From positions 124,001 through 188,000 of the forward strand of contig NZ_JARLTC010000007.1 in NCBI RefSeq assembly GCF_029382225.1: a stretch of DNA of 64,000 nucleotides, given 5' to 3'. The position numbers and the translations under genes were made by a program. Source of the DNA: Spongiactinospora sp. TRM90649 (GTDB lineage: Bacteria > Actinomycetota > Actinomycetes > Streptosporangiales > Streptosporangiaceae). Below are positions 16,933 to 26,290 of this stretch, in pieces. The notes beneath the pieces are model-generated. The model saw only the letters and a program-made list of their open reading frames with translations, was not told where the DNA came from and made no database searches. Numbering within the stretch: position 1 is the first letter of the stretch; every line of letters begins with the position of its first letter.

Positions 16933-18114
16933 ATGAAGGCACTGATCATCGGCTGTGGGATCGGCGGCCCCGCCGCGGCCATGGCCCTGCGGCGGGCGGG
17001 CATCGACGCGGAGATCTATGAGGCGTACTCGGGGGTGGCCGACCACGCCGGGTCCTTCCTCAACATCGCCTCCAACGGGCTGGACGCCCTGCGCGTCCTC
17101 GACGTCCACCGCGACGTGATGGCCGCGGGCATCCCCACCCCGCACATGGACATGCACAGCGGCACCGGCAAGCGCCTCGGCCGGGTCGCCAACGGCATGC
17201 GGCTCGACGACGGCACCGTCAGCCACACCGTGCTGCGCGCCGACCTCTACCGGATCGTGCGCGACCGCGCCGTCGCCCAGGGCGTCCCCGTCCACCATGG
17301 CAAGCGCCTGACCGGCATCGACCGGAGCGACCCCCGCCGCGTCGTCGCGCGCTTCGAGGACGGCACCGAGGCGGTCGGCGACCTGCTGATCGGCGCGGAC
17401 GGCCTGCGCTCCCGCACCCGCGAGATCCTCGACCCCGCCGCCCCCACCCCCCGCTACAGCGGCCTGATCGGCTTCGGCGGCATCATCGAAGGCCACGGCT
17501 TCACCGGCGAGCCCGGCGTCTACAACATGATCTTCGGCAGGCGGGCCTTCTTCGGGTACACCGTGGCCTCCGGGCAGACCTGGTGGTTCGCCAACCTGCC
17601 GGTGGCCGACGAGCCGTCCAGGGAACGGCTCGCGAACACCGACTGGAAGCCCGCCCTGCTGGACGCCTTCGCGGGCGACGCCAACCGGTCAGCCGACATG
17701 ATCCGCGCCACCGCCGACATCGGCCGCGCGTATCCGATCCACGACCTGCCGTCGATCCCGGTCTGGCACCGGGGGCGCGTCGTGCTCACCGGCGACGCCG
17801 CCCACGCCACCTCGCCCAGCTCCGGCCAGGGCGCGTCGCTGGCCGCCGAGGACGGCCTGCTCCTCGCCAAGTGCCTGCGCGACCTCGGCGACCACGGCCG
17901 CGCCTTCACCGAGTTCGAACGCCTGCGCCGGGCCCGCGCCGAACGCGTCGTCGCCTACTCCCGCACCATCAGCAACAGCAAGGCGGCGGGCCCGATCGCC
18001 CGTGTCTTCCGTGACCTGCTGATGCCGATCTTCCTCCGCCGCACGGCCAACTCCGACGCCCTGTCCTGGATGTACCACCACCACATCGACTGGGACACCC
18101 GCCTGGCGGCCTGA
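16933..18114 (+). CDS. FAD-dependent monooxygenase
   Basis: 393 residues of the PHBH/aromatic-hydroxylase fold. The FAD-binding GCGIGGPAAAMALRRAGID lies at the N-terminus, LLIGADGLRSRTR is the DG motif, and VVLTGDAAHATSPSSGQGAS is the GD motif that binds the flavin ribityl chain. It hydroxylates an aromatic or related ring with NAD(P)H and oxygen. ATG chosen at the Rossmann start. Divergent from MarR with the shared operator, so expression is probably induced by the substrate or a toxic aromatic. Confidence 0.92.
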   Translation: MKALIIGCGIGGPAAAMALRRAGIDAEIYEAYSGVADHAGSFLNIASNGLDALRVLDVHRDVMAAGIPTPHMDMHSGTGKRLGRVANGMRLDDGTVSHTVLRADLYRIVRDRAVAQGVPVHHGKRLTGIDRSDPRRVVARFEDGTEAVGDLLIGADGLRSRTREILDPAAPTPRYSGLIGFGGIIEGHGFTGEPGVYNMIFGRRAFFGYTVASGQTWWFANLPVADEPSRERLANTDWKPALLDAFAGDANRSADMIRATADIGRAYPIHDLPSIPVWHRGRVVLTGDAAHATSPSSGQGASLAAEDGLLLAKCLRDLGDHGRAFTEFERLRRARAERVVAYSRTISNSKAAGPIARVFRDLLMPIFLRRTANSDALSWMYHHHIDWDTRLAA

Positions 18115-18154
18115 CCACCCACTGTGCTGCCGTGCCCTGTGCGCTAGTGGCCGC

Positions 18155-18384
18155 GTTACGGCAAGCCCCCTACCCGCCGCCCCCCCGTGCCCGGTGACGG
18201 CCCGGAGCCCGAGCGCTTCTCAGGAGTGGGTGGTCCTCACCGTTACGGCACCGGCTACCAAGGCCCCTTTCCCGGGGTGACCGCCCGTGCCACTGCCGGT
18301 CCGGCCGTTACCCGCCCACCAGCCCCGCCGCCCCTTCGGGCCGGATACCTCCGTCCTGCGGTCGGGGCCGCGCTCCGCGCGTCC
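18155..18384 (+). repeat. inverted repeat, left copy, flanking an aminotransferase IV gene
   Basis: This 230-base stretch recurs in opposite orientation at 19549-19822 with high but incomplete similarity. Shared blocks include GCGCTTCTCAGGAGTGGGTG and CCCTTCGGGCCGGAT. The 18115-18652 gap has no other convincing gene. The copies may come from a duplicated intergenic element or the ends of a lost mobile unit. Confidence 0.8.
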
Positions 18385-18652
18385 AAGGCACTCGCTCCGC
18401 TCGGCCGTCCTTCCCGAAGCCGGGCTCCGCCCGGCGCTATCGCCCCCGGTAGGACACTTCCCCAGCAGGGCCGGGCACTCCCGATCGCCATCGCGCCTGT
18501 CACGATCACCGCAAGACCTACTGGTGCCGGGACCCGCGGTTCGGTCGACAAGATCATTCGTCAGCCGGGCCGCATTCACCGTTCTTCTCCCCAGCCCCTC
18601 CGGCACGACCCTCCGCGCCGGTCACGGACCACGCCGGTGTCAGACTCGGCTC

Positions 18653-19432
18653 ATGGCGGAACTCGACGGCATGCCCGTCCGGCCAGACGCACTTCAGGCG
18701 CTGGGGCTGGTCAACTTCGGTCACTTCACCTCCATGCGCATCGAAGGCGGCCGTGCCCGTGGCCTCTCGCACCATCTCGACCGCCTCGCCCGTGACTGCC
18801 GGACGGTCTTCGCCACGGACCTCGACCGGGAGCGAGTACGCGACCATGTCCGCCACGCGGTGCGCGACGAGGCCGGTTCGGTCATCGTCCGGGTGAGCGT
18901 GTTCGACCCGGCCATCGAAGTCGGCCATCCGGGGGCGCAGGCTCATCCGCGCGTACTGGTCACCACGCGACCGGCAGGCCCTCTACCTTCCGCGCCGATG
19001 CGAGCACAGACGATCACCTACCAGCGGGACCTGCCAGAGGTGAAGCACCTCGGGCTCTTCGGTGCGCTTCACGGACGTCGCAGGGCCCAGCTCGCCGGAT
19101 TCGACGACGCTCTGTTCGTCGACGGCGAGTCACGCGTCACTGAGGGGGCGACCTGGAACATCGGCTTCTTCGACGGCGCACGGATCGTGTGGCCGAGCGG
19201 GGACGTTCTGCCCGGAGTGACGATGCGGCTCCTCCAGCAGGTTCACGAACCGACGATTACCGCTCCGGTGGGTGTTCGCGACGTCTCGACCATGCACGCG
19301 GCGTTCGCCACCAACGCGGCGGTGGGAGTTCGCCCCGTCACCGCGATCGACGATATGGCCCTCCCCGGTGATCATCCGATCTTCGATTCGCTCCGCGAGG
19401 AATATGAGGAAGTGCGGATGGAGGCGATCTAG
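18653..19432 (+). CDS. aminotransferase class IV family protein
   Basis: 259 residues resembling branched-chain aminotransferase/4-amino-4-deoxychorismate lyase folds: FGHFTSMRIEGGRARGLSHH near the N-terminus, DDALFVDGESRVTEGATWNI in the cofactor region and a C-terminal TNAAVGVRPVTAID. The PLP-lysine position reads EVKHLGLFGALHGRR, where K is present in an unusual context. Function of this actinobacterial subgroup is not known to me. The gene sits between two inverted repeats. Confidence 0.82.
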   Translation: MAELDGMPVRPDALQALGLVNFGHFTSMRIEGGRARGLSHHLDRLARDCRTVFATDLDRERVRDHVRHAVRDEAGSVIVRVSVFDPAIEVGHPGAQAHPRVLVTTRPAGPLPSAPMRAQTITYQRDLPEVKHLGLFGALHGRRRAQLAGFDDALFVDGESRVTEGATWNIGFFDGARIVWPSGDVLPGVTMRLLQQVHEPTITAPVGVRDVSTMHAAFATNAAVGVRPVTAIDDMALPGDHPIFDSLREEYEEVRMEAI

Positions 19433-19548
19433 TTCCATCAGCCCCACCGGCTTCTCTGCGGCGGCTGCTCACGAATGGGAGGCCGGGACCTCGTCGGGGA
19501 TGCCAGGCAGAGCTGGATCTTTCGAGTCGGAGTCCGGGATGAGCGTCG

Positions 19549-19822
19549 CGACCCGCGCGGAGCGCGGCCCCGCCCGCAGGACGGAGGCATCCGGCCCGAA
19601 GGGGCGGTTGGACGCGGCGCGCGGCCCCCCCGGCAGGGCAGGGGGTATTCGGTCTGCAGGGGCGGATAGCGGCCTGACCGGCGGTGGCACGGGTGGTCGG
19701 CCCGGGAAGGGGGCCTTGGTGGCCGGTGCCGTAACGGTGAGGGCCACCCACTCCTGAGAAGCGCTCGGGCACCGGGCCGTCACCGGGCATGGGCGTCGGA
19801 CGGCGGGGGCTTGCCGTAATCG
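19549..19822 (-). repeat. inverted repeat, right copy
   Basis: Reverse-oriented copy of 18155-18384, with a roughly 45-base insertion relative to the left copy. No gene is supported between 19433 and 20013. The right end is followed by an AT-richer stretch (19880-20010) that probably holds the promoter of the next secreted-protein gene. Confidence 0.8.
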
Positions 19823-20013
19823 GGTCCGAGGCCGCACAGGCCCCTGGAGATCGGCCACGGGCGTTCGGTAAAGCGGGTTTCCTGCCAAATTCCACAGGAA
19901 TTATGCCAGCTCCCCTAAGCGGTCCCCTAATCATAAAAGGCGATCGACTGCCGCCGAGTTAGCAATGCTATAAATGCGAAAATAGCTGCGCAAATAACCA
20001 ATCAGGAGTCGGT

Positions 20014-20349
20014 ATGCGCTTTCTGCTCGCCGCCACCGCCGTTGCCGGGCTCGTCCTCTCCGCGTCCCCCGCCGTGGCCGCAACCCCTACCGCCACCACC
20101 AGCTCATCTACCCTGAAGTGCGGAAACCACATGGAGCCCGTCCCCGGCGGGCAGAAGTACGAACGCAAGTACTACTGGGGAAACTGTGAGAACACCGGAA
20201 TTAAGATCAACGTCTGGGGCCGTACCTACTCCTTCGCCTCTTTCGTCAAGCAGATCTGCGTCCCGCCCCAGAGTGACACCCAAATCGGCCACACCCTCAA
20301 CTGGCTGGTCAGCCTGAACTACGTCCAGGACACCTCAGGCCCCTGCTGA
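20014..20349 (+). CDS. secreted small cysteine protein (DUF6355-like)
   Basis: 111 residues. A clear signal peptide (MRFLLAATAVAGLVLSASPA then VAA) is cleaved near residue 22. The mature part has four cysteines, a YYWGNCENTGIKINVW block and a final C-terminal cysteine. The pattern reminds me of DUF6355 secreted proteins, a match by eye only. The ribosome site is AGGAG. GC content is lower than in the neighbours. Role unknown; extracellular. Confidence 0.75.
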   Translation: MRFLLAATAVAGLVLSASPAVAATPTATTSSSTLKCGNHMEPVPGGQKYERKYYWGNCENTGIKINVWGRTYSFASFVKQICVPPQSDTQIGHTLNWLVSLNYVQDTSGPC

Positions 20350-20520
20350 CCCCCGCCGCACCGAACCGACCGGGCTGAACCGACCGGCCGACTGGGCCTC
20401 CGGCCCCACAATGGACGCCCCCGCTCCGACCTGGAGAGTAGGGCCACGCTCCCAGTACCCCGCCGGAGGACTGTTCCCGGGCAGGAAGATAACGGCCGTC
20501 CGTCGCCGGACGCTTGATCC

Positions 20521-21411
20521 ATGAGTGCGATTCGAGCGACCAACCTGAGCAAACGCTACGGCGCCATCGCCGCCGTGGCCGACCTGTCCTTCGATGTCGA
20601 ACCGGGTCAGGTGACCGGGTTCCTGGGCCCGAACGGGGCCGGGAAGTCCACGACGATGCGCATGATCCTCGGGCTCGACCGGCCGTCCGGCGGGGCGGTG
20701 CTCGTGGACGGCCGGCCGTACCACGAGCACCGCCACCCGTTGCGCAAGATCGGCGCGCTGCTGGACGCCAAGGCCGTGCACGGCGGTCGCAGCGCGCGCG
20801 ATCACCTGCTGGCCATCGCCCAGAGCAACGGCCTCCCGGCGAGCCGGGTCGTCGAGGTGCTTGAGCGGGTCGGCCTGCGGGAGGTGGCCGGACGGCGGGT
20901 CGGCGGCTTCTCGCTCGGCATGGCGCAGCGCCTCGGCATCGCCGCCGCGCTGCTCGGCGATCCGGAGATCCTGCTGTTCGACGAACCCGTCAACGGTCTG
21001 GACCCGGACGGCATCCTGTGGATCCGCACCCTGATGCGCGACCTGGCCGCCGAGGGCCGCGCGGTTTTCGTGTCCAGCCACCTGATGAGCGAGATGGCGC
21101 AGACCGCCGACCACCTGATCGTGATCGGCAGGGGCAGGCTGATCGCGGACACGAGCGTGGAGGAGTTCATCGGGCGTAGTTCGCAGGGGTACGTCCTGGT
21201 GCGCTCGCCCCGGCTGGCCGAGGCGGCCGAGCTGATCAGGGTGGGCGAACTGCACCCGGACCACCTGCGGGTGACCGCGATGAGTCCGCTGGAGATCGGC
21301 ACGATCACCGCCCGCGCGGGGCTCCCGCTGGAGGAGCTGACGTTCGTGCGGCCCTCCCTGGAGGCCGCCTACATGGAGCTCACCAAGGACAGTCTGGAGT
21401 ACACGTCATGA
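20521..21411 (+). CDS. ABC transporter ATP-binding protein
   Basis: 296 residues. Walker A GPNGAGKST near residue 41, signature FSLGMAQRLGIAAALLG, Walker B LLFDEPVNGLD and an H-loop (SSHLM). The C-terminal extension is typical of drug/bacitracin-type ABC-2 systems. The stop overlaps the permease start (ATGA), so both are made together. Likely an exporter of a peptide or drug. Confidence 0.93.
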   Translation: MSAIRATNLSKRYGAIAAVADLSFDVEPGQVTGFLGPNGAGKSTTMRMILGLDRPSGGAVLVDGRPYHEHRHPLRKIGALLDAKAVHGGRSARDHLLAIAQSNGLPASRVVEVLERVGLREVAGRRVGGFSLGMAQRLGIAAALLGDPEILLFDEPVNGLDPDGILWIRTLMRDLAAEGRAVFVSSHLMSEMAQTADHLIVIGRGRLIADTSVEEFIGRSSQGYVLVRSPRLAEAAELIRVGELHPDHLRVTAMSPLEIGTITARAGLPLEELTFVRPSLEAAYMELTKDSLEYTS

Positions 21412-22148
21412 TCGACATCTTGCGCTCGGAATGGACCAAGATCCGCTCGGTTCGCTCGACGATGTGGACGCTGGCCGTCACCGCCGTGCTGATGCTGGGC
21501 TTCTCCGCGCTCGTCAACATCACGGTCCGCAACTCGGCGAGCGACGCGCTCCCGGGCGAGGGGGTGATCATGTCCAGCCTGGCCGGGACGATGCTCGCCT
21601 CGCTGTCCATGGCCACCCTGGGCGTCCTGGTGATCTCCAGCGAGTACCGCACGGGAGGCATCCGCACCTCCCTCATGGCCGTGCCCAGGCGGCTGCGGCT
21701 GCTGACCGGCAAGATCGTGGTGTTCGCGGTGGTCTCGATGGTCGTCTGCACGGTCGCGGCGGCGGGCGCGGTCGGCCTCGGGCTCTCGGTCTCCCAGCCG
21801 CCGTCGTTCGACCTCGGCCAGGCCGCACGGGCGGCCCTGGGAGCCGGCCTCTACCTGACGGCCTGCGGATTGTTCGGGCTGGGGCTGGGCACGCTGGTCA
21901 GGCACACGCCGGGCGCGATCGTGTCGGCCATCGCGCTGATCCTGGTGCTGCCCACCCTGGCGGGCCAGCTCCCGGGCGAGTGGGGCCGGACAGTGGCCGA
22001 GTACTTCACCACGAACGCCGGCATGCTGGTGGTCTCCGGCCAGAGCAACGGCTCACTGGGCCCGTGGAGCGGCTTCGGGGTCTACCTCGCCTGGGTGGCG
22101 GTCGCCACGATCGCGGGCGCGTTCCTGCTGCGACGCCGCGACGCCTGA
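21408..22148 (+). CDS. ABC-2 type transporter permease
   Basis: 246 residues, six hydrophobic segments. It begins MIDILRSEWTKIRSVRSTMW, the standard start of actinobacterial ABC-2 permeases, and ends in LLRRRDA. Translationally coupled to the ATPase. A decayed homologue with the same start and end motifs lies at 56.8-57.2 kb. Confidence 0.92.
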   Translation: MIDILRSEWTKIRSVRSTMWTLAVTAVLMLGFSALVNITVRNSASDALPGEGVIMSSLAGTMLASLSMATLGVLVISSEYRTGGIRTSLMAVPRRLRLLTGKIVVFAVVSMVVCTVAAAGAVGLGLSVSQPPSFDLGQAARAALGAGLYLTACGLFGLGLGTLVRHTPGAIVSAIALILVLPTLAGQLPGEWGRTVAEYFTTNAGMLVVSGQSNGSLGPWSGFGVYLAWVAVATIAGAFLLRRRDA

Positions 22149-22176
22149 CCGCATGGATACGGGCCTGGCGGTGGTC

Positions 22177-22968
22177 TCACTGGTTGCCCGGATGGGCCGG
22201 GCGGGCGTTGGCGCGGTGGACCCCCGCGAGGGCCGCGATCTCCACGCCCGCCTCCCTGACCCGCCGGACCAGCTCATGGTCGTCGCCGCCCACCGTGGGG
22301 CCGCTGGCCAGCACCGCGTAGCCGATCCTGCGAGCCCCGACCAGCACCCCGACGTCGGTACGGACCCCCTCGTCCGTGCCGGTCTTGTTGGCGACCCAGA
22401 TCGTGCCCGGCGCGGCCTGCTCGGGGATCTCGCGGTCTTCGGGGTCGTGCGGCAGCAGCGCGGGCACCAGGCAGCGGTCGGTGTTGTGGGCCATCCAGCC
22501 GAGCATCGTGCGGGTCCATTCCTCGCGCCCGTCGAGCATCGCGGTGAAGCGGGACAGTTCGCCCGCCGTGCCCACGGCGAATGACGCCGGGTCGTCCGCC
22601 AGGCGCGGCTCACGGATGCGGTCGAGGATGCGCGTTCGAGTGAAGCCGAGCTCGGCCGCCTCCGCCGTGATCCGGTCGAGCCCGAGGTGCCGCAGCAGCG
22701 CGTTGGTCGCGGTGTTGTCGCTCACGGACGCGGTGAGCACGGCGAGGTCGCCGATGGTCCATCGGCGCGCGGACAGCGCGCCGAGGAGTCCCGATCCGCC
22801 GACGTAGTCGTCGTCGCGCGTCTCGACGATCTCGCCCGCGTCGATGCCGCCGGAGGCGACACCTCTGGCCACGCATGCCAGCAGGAGCAGCTTGCCGGCG
22901 CTGGCGAGGGGCAGTTCGACATCGTCGTTGATGGAGATCTCGCCCGGAACGGAGATCGCGATCCTCAC
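22177..22968 (-). CDS. serine hydrolase, class A beta-lactamase-related
   Basis: 263 residues from a GTG. Three active-site elements are visible: SAGK (Ser-x-x-Lys), SDN in ASVSDNTATNALL and KTG in VANKTGTDEG. No signal peptide is seen with this start; an in-frame extension to 23130 also gives no clear one. True secreted beta-lactamases would need export, so this may be a cytoplasmic esterase or peptidase-like member. Convergent with the ABC operon, 28 bases apart. Confidence 0.82.
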   Translation of the reverse strand: MRIAISVPGEISINDDVELPLASAGKLLLLACVARGVASGGIDAGEIVETRDDDYVGGSGLLGALSARRWTIGDLAVLTASVSDNTATNALLRHLGLDRITAEAAELGFTRTRILDRIREPRLADDPASFAVGTAGELSRFTAMLDGREEWTRTMLGWMAHNTDRCLVPALLPHDPEDREIPEQAAPGTIWVANKTGTDEGVRTDVGVLVGARRIGYAVLASGPTVGGDDHELVRRVREAGVEIAALAGVHRANARPAHPGNQ

Positions 22969-23234
22969 GAGGCCACCGCCGTGGTGGGTCGCGCGCCCAC
23001 TCCCATGGCGCACCGCCGTGCCCCCGCCGTTCCTGTCTTGCTCCGCACCGCCGCCTCCAGCCAGAAAGCCCCGCGTCAACGGGGATCGTATCCCCGGACA
23101 GTTTCCCAGCCCGTGCGCGATCACCCCCACCTAACGGCGGATCGTCCTACCTGTCAAACTTTGTATGATTAATCCATTATATCTGACTCGTCTTATATAA
23201 GCGCTAACTGAGAAACGCCCCCCGGCCGCCGCAG

Positions 23235-23699
23235 TCAGTTCGCTCCCACAGGTCCGGACGGCATGCTGTCCGACAGATAGGCGTCGAGGTCGGGGATCTG
23301 CTTGAGCATGTGGCGCACCCACGCGGAGCGCTCATACGTGACCATGGGCAGCTCCCAGATGTGCGCGGCCCACGGCTGGTCGATCTTGGTCAGTTCGGTC
23401 GCGCCCTCAAGGATCGGCAGGTTGCCCTTGATGGCCACGTGGCACTCCAGGACGATGCCGTCCCAGACCCACGTGTAGAGGTTGACGTAGTACGCCTCCT
23501 CGCCCTGGTGGAGGATCAGGAACGAGGCGGGGGTCGCCACGCCACGGTCGGGCAGGAGCTGGGGAAGGAACGCCTCGGCCTCCTTCACCACCTCCGGGGC
23601 AAGCTCGGCGTCGCGGGCGTTGAGGTGGTAACGCTTGATGATCTGTCCGCCGATATTGAGAGGCGGTAAGACGCGTAGAAATCGTTCGTCGAATCCCAT
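23235..23699 (-). CDS. conserved hypothetical protein
   Basis: 154 residues beginning MGFDERFLRVLPPLNIGGQI. No signal peptide or membrane span. It has a central LILHQGEEAYYVNLYTWVW stretch and many aromatic residues. I recognise no family. The start is chosen at an ATG whose following residues have a natural composition; the longer in-frame 5' extension looks like shadow. The 23140-23230 gap upstream of the next gene is AT-rich and may be regulatory. Confidence 0.7.
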   Translation of the reverse strand: MGFDERFLRVLPPLNIGGQIIKRYHLNARDAELAPEVVKEAEAFLPQLLPDRGVATPASFLILHQGEEAYYVNLYTWVWDGIVLECHVAIKGNLPILEGATELTKIDQPWAAHIWELPMVTYERSAWVRHMLKQIPDLDAYLSDSMPSGPVGAN

Positions 23700-23825
23700 G
23701 GCCGGACGATAGCGCCGATCACCGACATCGCGTGCACAGACGGGGGCGGCACGCCGGTAAGACGTGCCACGAACCGGGCGCCAGGGCCTGGCCCCGCCAC
23801 CCGGCCCGGTCACGGCTACGAACGG

Positions 23826-24725
23826 CTACATCTTCGCCAGGATCGGGATGAGCTGCTCTTCCTCGTAGTCCAGGTGCGACTCCAGCTCGGAGATGAGCCG
23901 GTCCACCTCGGCCGCCACCGCCGCAGGAGCGGCGGCCACCGCGGGAGCCGTCCCTGCCACCGCGGGAGCCGTCGCCGCCTCTGCGGGAGCCGTCCCGCCG
24001 CCATCGCCGTTCCCGCCGCCCGTCAGCAGCGCCTGCAGCTCGCCGAGCAGCCGGGAGATCACCTCGTGCTCCTCGCCCAGGCGCTCGATGACCGGTGCCA
24101 GCTCCGGATGCGTCTGGGCCAGGTAGGGGAACAGCCCGCGATCCTCCATGCCGTGATGCGTCGACACCCCCTGGCACACGGTCAGGCAGTTGATCCGGAG
24201 CTGCGCGCCCAGCGTCGGCCCCGCCGAGGCCAGCTCCCGCCGGACGATCGACAGCTCACGCCGGAACGCGTCGTGGACGCGCTTGAGATTGTCGGCGGGC
24301 GAGCCGTCCATGTCGCCGTCCGTCGGCACCAGCGCGACCACGGGGATCACCCGGCTCGTCTTCCGCTGGTACTCGCCCCAGCCCGGGTCCTGCTCGGTGG
24401 CCCGGGCGAAGACGGCGTCGCGCTCGTCCTTCTCCAGGACCTCCGCCCGCGCCTGGTAGGTGAACGTCCCGTCCTCCACCGTGACCTCGGGATTGGCCAC
24501 GAGGTTGTGGTACCAGGCGGGGTGCTTGGGGGCCCCGGCGGCCGAGGCGATGATCAGCATGCGGTCCCCGTCGGGCAGGTAGCCGACCGGGTTCGTACGG
24601 CGGGCGCCCGACTTCGCCCCCGTGGTGGTCAGCAGCAGGAGACGGCCGCCCTCGAAGGGGCCGCCGACCTTGCCGCCGTTGGCGCGGAACTCGTCGATGA
24701 TCTGCTGGTTGAAGTCTGCCGGCAT
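23826..24725 (-). CDS. nitroreductase/deazaflavin-type reductase fused to hemerythrin-like domain
   Basis: 299 residues. Residues 1 to about 130 match the F420/nitroreductase family (PF04075-like): GGPFEGGRLLLLTTTGAKSG and RTNPVGYLPDGDRMLIIASA. Residues about 150-300 are a hemerythrin four-helix bundle with H-x-x-x-E and HLDYEEEQLIP iron-ligand patterns. An Ala/Pro/Thr linker sits inside the second domain (about 245-280), built of TAPAVA-like repeats. The ribosome site AGGAGAACTT favours the ATG at 24725; an ATG at 24746 is possible. Probably a redox protein sensing or handling oxygen or iron. Confidence 0.88.
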   Translation of the reverse strand: MPADFNQQIIDEFRANGGKVGGPFEGGRLLLLTTTGAKSGARRTNPVGYLPDGDRMLIIASAAGAPKHPAWYHNLVANPEVTVEDGTFTYQARAEVLEKDERDAVFARATEQDPGWGEYQRKTSRVIPVVALVPTDGDMDGSPADNLKRVHDAFRRELSIVRRELASAGPTLGAQLRINCLTVCQGVSTHHGMEDRGLFPYLAQTHPELAPVIERLGEEHEVISRLLGELQALLTGGGNGDGGGTAPAEAATAPAVAGTAPAVAAAPAAVAAEVDRLISELESHLDYEEEQLIPILAKM

Positions 24726-25144
24726 GCTCTGAAGTTCTCCTGGCATGAATGAGCGGTCATGGTCATGCAGTGGCCTGGCGGACCGCACGTCTGTCGGCCG
24801 GCCCGCGCTCAGGCAGGCGGCGACGGCACGGGTGAATTCCGTGACGGCGAAGACGTGACGGTGAGAAGAAGAAGATGCTCAGAAGAGCATCGCGTCGCGA
24901 TGCGGAACAGCGCGCCGAAGGCGCGCGGACGCGATGCGATCAGCCGTTATCCATGATGTGCGGACTCACGCGAATCATCCCCCCGGCCAAATCGGGTGCC
25001 GCCCGCGCCGCAGGACGCGAACCACACGCTCACCATTAGATTCGCTTGCCGAGATCTATGTCAAATCATAAACATCCACCTCAACGTCCCCCCAGATGTT
25101 TCGGACCTATCGGCGGGGCAGGGGGCCAATGAACCCCAACCCCA
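24726..25144. other. intergenic region with two strong hairpins
   Basis: No gene seen. A near-perfect palindrome lies at 24887-24903 (arms GCATCGCG). A second hairpin at 24910-24926 has GCGCGCC/GGCGCGC arms and a GAA loop. They stand upstream of the small membrane-protein gene and downstream of the start of the hemerythrin fusion, so they may be transcription barriers or regulatory RNA structures. Confidence 0.5.
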
Positions 25145-25171
25145 ATGACGGCAGAGGGCGGTGACAACCCC

Positions 25172-25420
25172 ATGTGGGGCGACAGGAGCGGCACCGAGCC
25201 GAAGAACGCCAAGAGCCCGCTGCGCACCCGCGCCGCCCTCTCGGCGGTGGCCCTGCCGCTCGCGCTCGCGGCCACGGTGTTCTTCGTCGTCCAGGCGGTC
25301 CGGTACGGCGAGCCCGTGTGGACGGTCGAGGCGGTCATCGCCGCCGCGGTGGTCGTGATCGCCGCCGTCGACCTGGTCGTGATCAAACGGAGGATGGGGA
25401 ACGGGAGACCGTCGCGCTGA
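25172..25420 (+). CDS. small two-span membrane protein (DUF6343-like)
   Basis: 82 residues. After a polar start with TEPKNAKSPLRTR come two hydrophobic segments (about 25-45 and 52-72) and a basic tail. The R-T-G-T-E-P...ARSPLR-like start followed by two spans recalls DUF6343 proteins of streptomycetes. The inner ATG at 25172 has GAGGGCGGTG before it; the ATG at 25145 has no ribosome site. Function unknown. A C-terminal-like fragment in another frame (RKGRHYEVDAARIT) sits just after it, near 25455-25497. Confidence 0.65.
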   Translation: MWGDRSGTEPKNAKSPLRTRAALSAVALPLALAATVFFVVQAVRYGEPVWTVEAVIAAAVVVIAAVDLVVIKRRMGNGRPSR

Positions 25421-25494
25421 TGCGCGACCTGTGGTCGGGCGAACTGATCAGCCCGCAAGGGCCGCCACTACGAGGTGGACGCCGCCCGGATCAC

Positions 25495-26208
25495 CTAACC
25501 CCGGTCCGGCTCGCCCGTGGTGTTGTGCTGCTGGATCAGGCGCTGCGCGCGCTCCCGGTCGCGGTCCTCGATGGCGTCCACGATCGCACGGTGCAGGCGG
25601 AGCCGTTCGGCGAGGTACTCAGGGACGGCCTGGCGCTCGTCGAACAGCACAGCGCGCGTGTTGGACTCGATCAGGTCCAGCAGGCCGGTGTAGATGGACC
25701 GCAGCACCGGGCTGGGGCTGGTCTCCGCGATCCGCGCGTGCAGCCGCCAGTTGGCGCGGGTGAACGCGGTCGCGTCCGTGACCTCCATCGCCCGTGCCAT
25801 CTCCGCGAGCAGCCCGCGCATGTCGGCGATGTCGGCGGGGGAGGCGTGCCACAGGGCGTCCTCGACCAGCAGCGGGTCCAGGGCGTCGCGGATCCGGACG
25901 GCGTCGCTCACCGCGTCGGCGGCGGGCGTCCGGTCACCGTCCAGGGCGAGGACGGCGTTGCCCAGCCGGACCATCGGCGACTGCTCGGCGGCGAAGAGGC
26001 CGCCGCCGGGGCCGGGCCGTACTGAGACCAGGCCGCGCGCCTGGGCGAGCCGCAGCGCCTCGTTGAAGGTGCCGACCGAGACCCCGCAACTGGCGCGCAG
26101 CTCCTCCTTGGTGCCGAGGCGCGCGCCCGGCCGGGCGTCCCGCGCGATCGCGGCGAGACGGTCGGCGGCCATCTCGGGCCGGGACCTGACGTGCTCGCTG
26201 TGCGCCAT
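25495..26208 (-). CDS. GntR/FadR family transcriptional regulator
   Basis: 237 residues. N-terminal winged helix (about 10-75) with TKEELRASCGVSVGTFNEAL. The C-terminal FCD-type all-helical ligand domain has D, H and H metal-like ligands in ANWRLHARIAE and LHRAIVDAIEDRD. It is divergent from the fumarylacetoacetase-family gene, with a perfect palindrome between them, and presumably represses it until a carboxylate ligand binds. Confidence 0.88.
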   Translation of the reverse strand: MAHSEHVRSRPEMAADRLAAIARDARPGARLGTKEELRASCGVSVGTFNEALRLAQARGLVSVRPGPGGGLFAAEQSPMVRLGNAVLALDGDRTPAADAVSDAVRIRDALDPLLVEDALWHASPADIADMRGLLAEMARAMEVTDATAFTRANWRLHARIAETSPSPVLRSIYTGLLDLIESNTRAVLFDERQAVPEYLAERLRLHRAIVDAIEDRDRERAQRLIQQHNTTGEPDRG

Positions 26209-26254
26209 GGAGCCAGCTTGACACAGATCAGGGCATGTAGGAGAGAATCCTCAT

Positions 26255-26270
26255 ATTCATCATGATGAAT
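26255..26270. promoter_or_regulatory. 16-bp perfect palindrome, likely GntR operator
   Basis: ATTCATCATGATGAAT lies 20 bases upstream of the hydrolase GTG and within the spacer to the GntR gene. A TTGACA hexamer at 26218-26223 could be the -35 box. Assignment to the neighbouring GntR protein is positional inference. Confidence 0.8.
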
Positions 26271-26290
26271 TGGAGTAGGGGGAGTTCCCA

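Noticed and set aside
19338..19934. Reverse frame across the right inverted repeat
   Set aside because: Translated similarity with the left repeat exists, but no start signal or domain; more likely repeat DNA.
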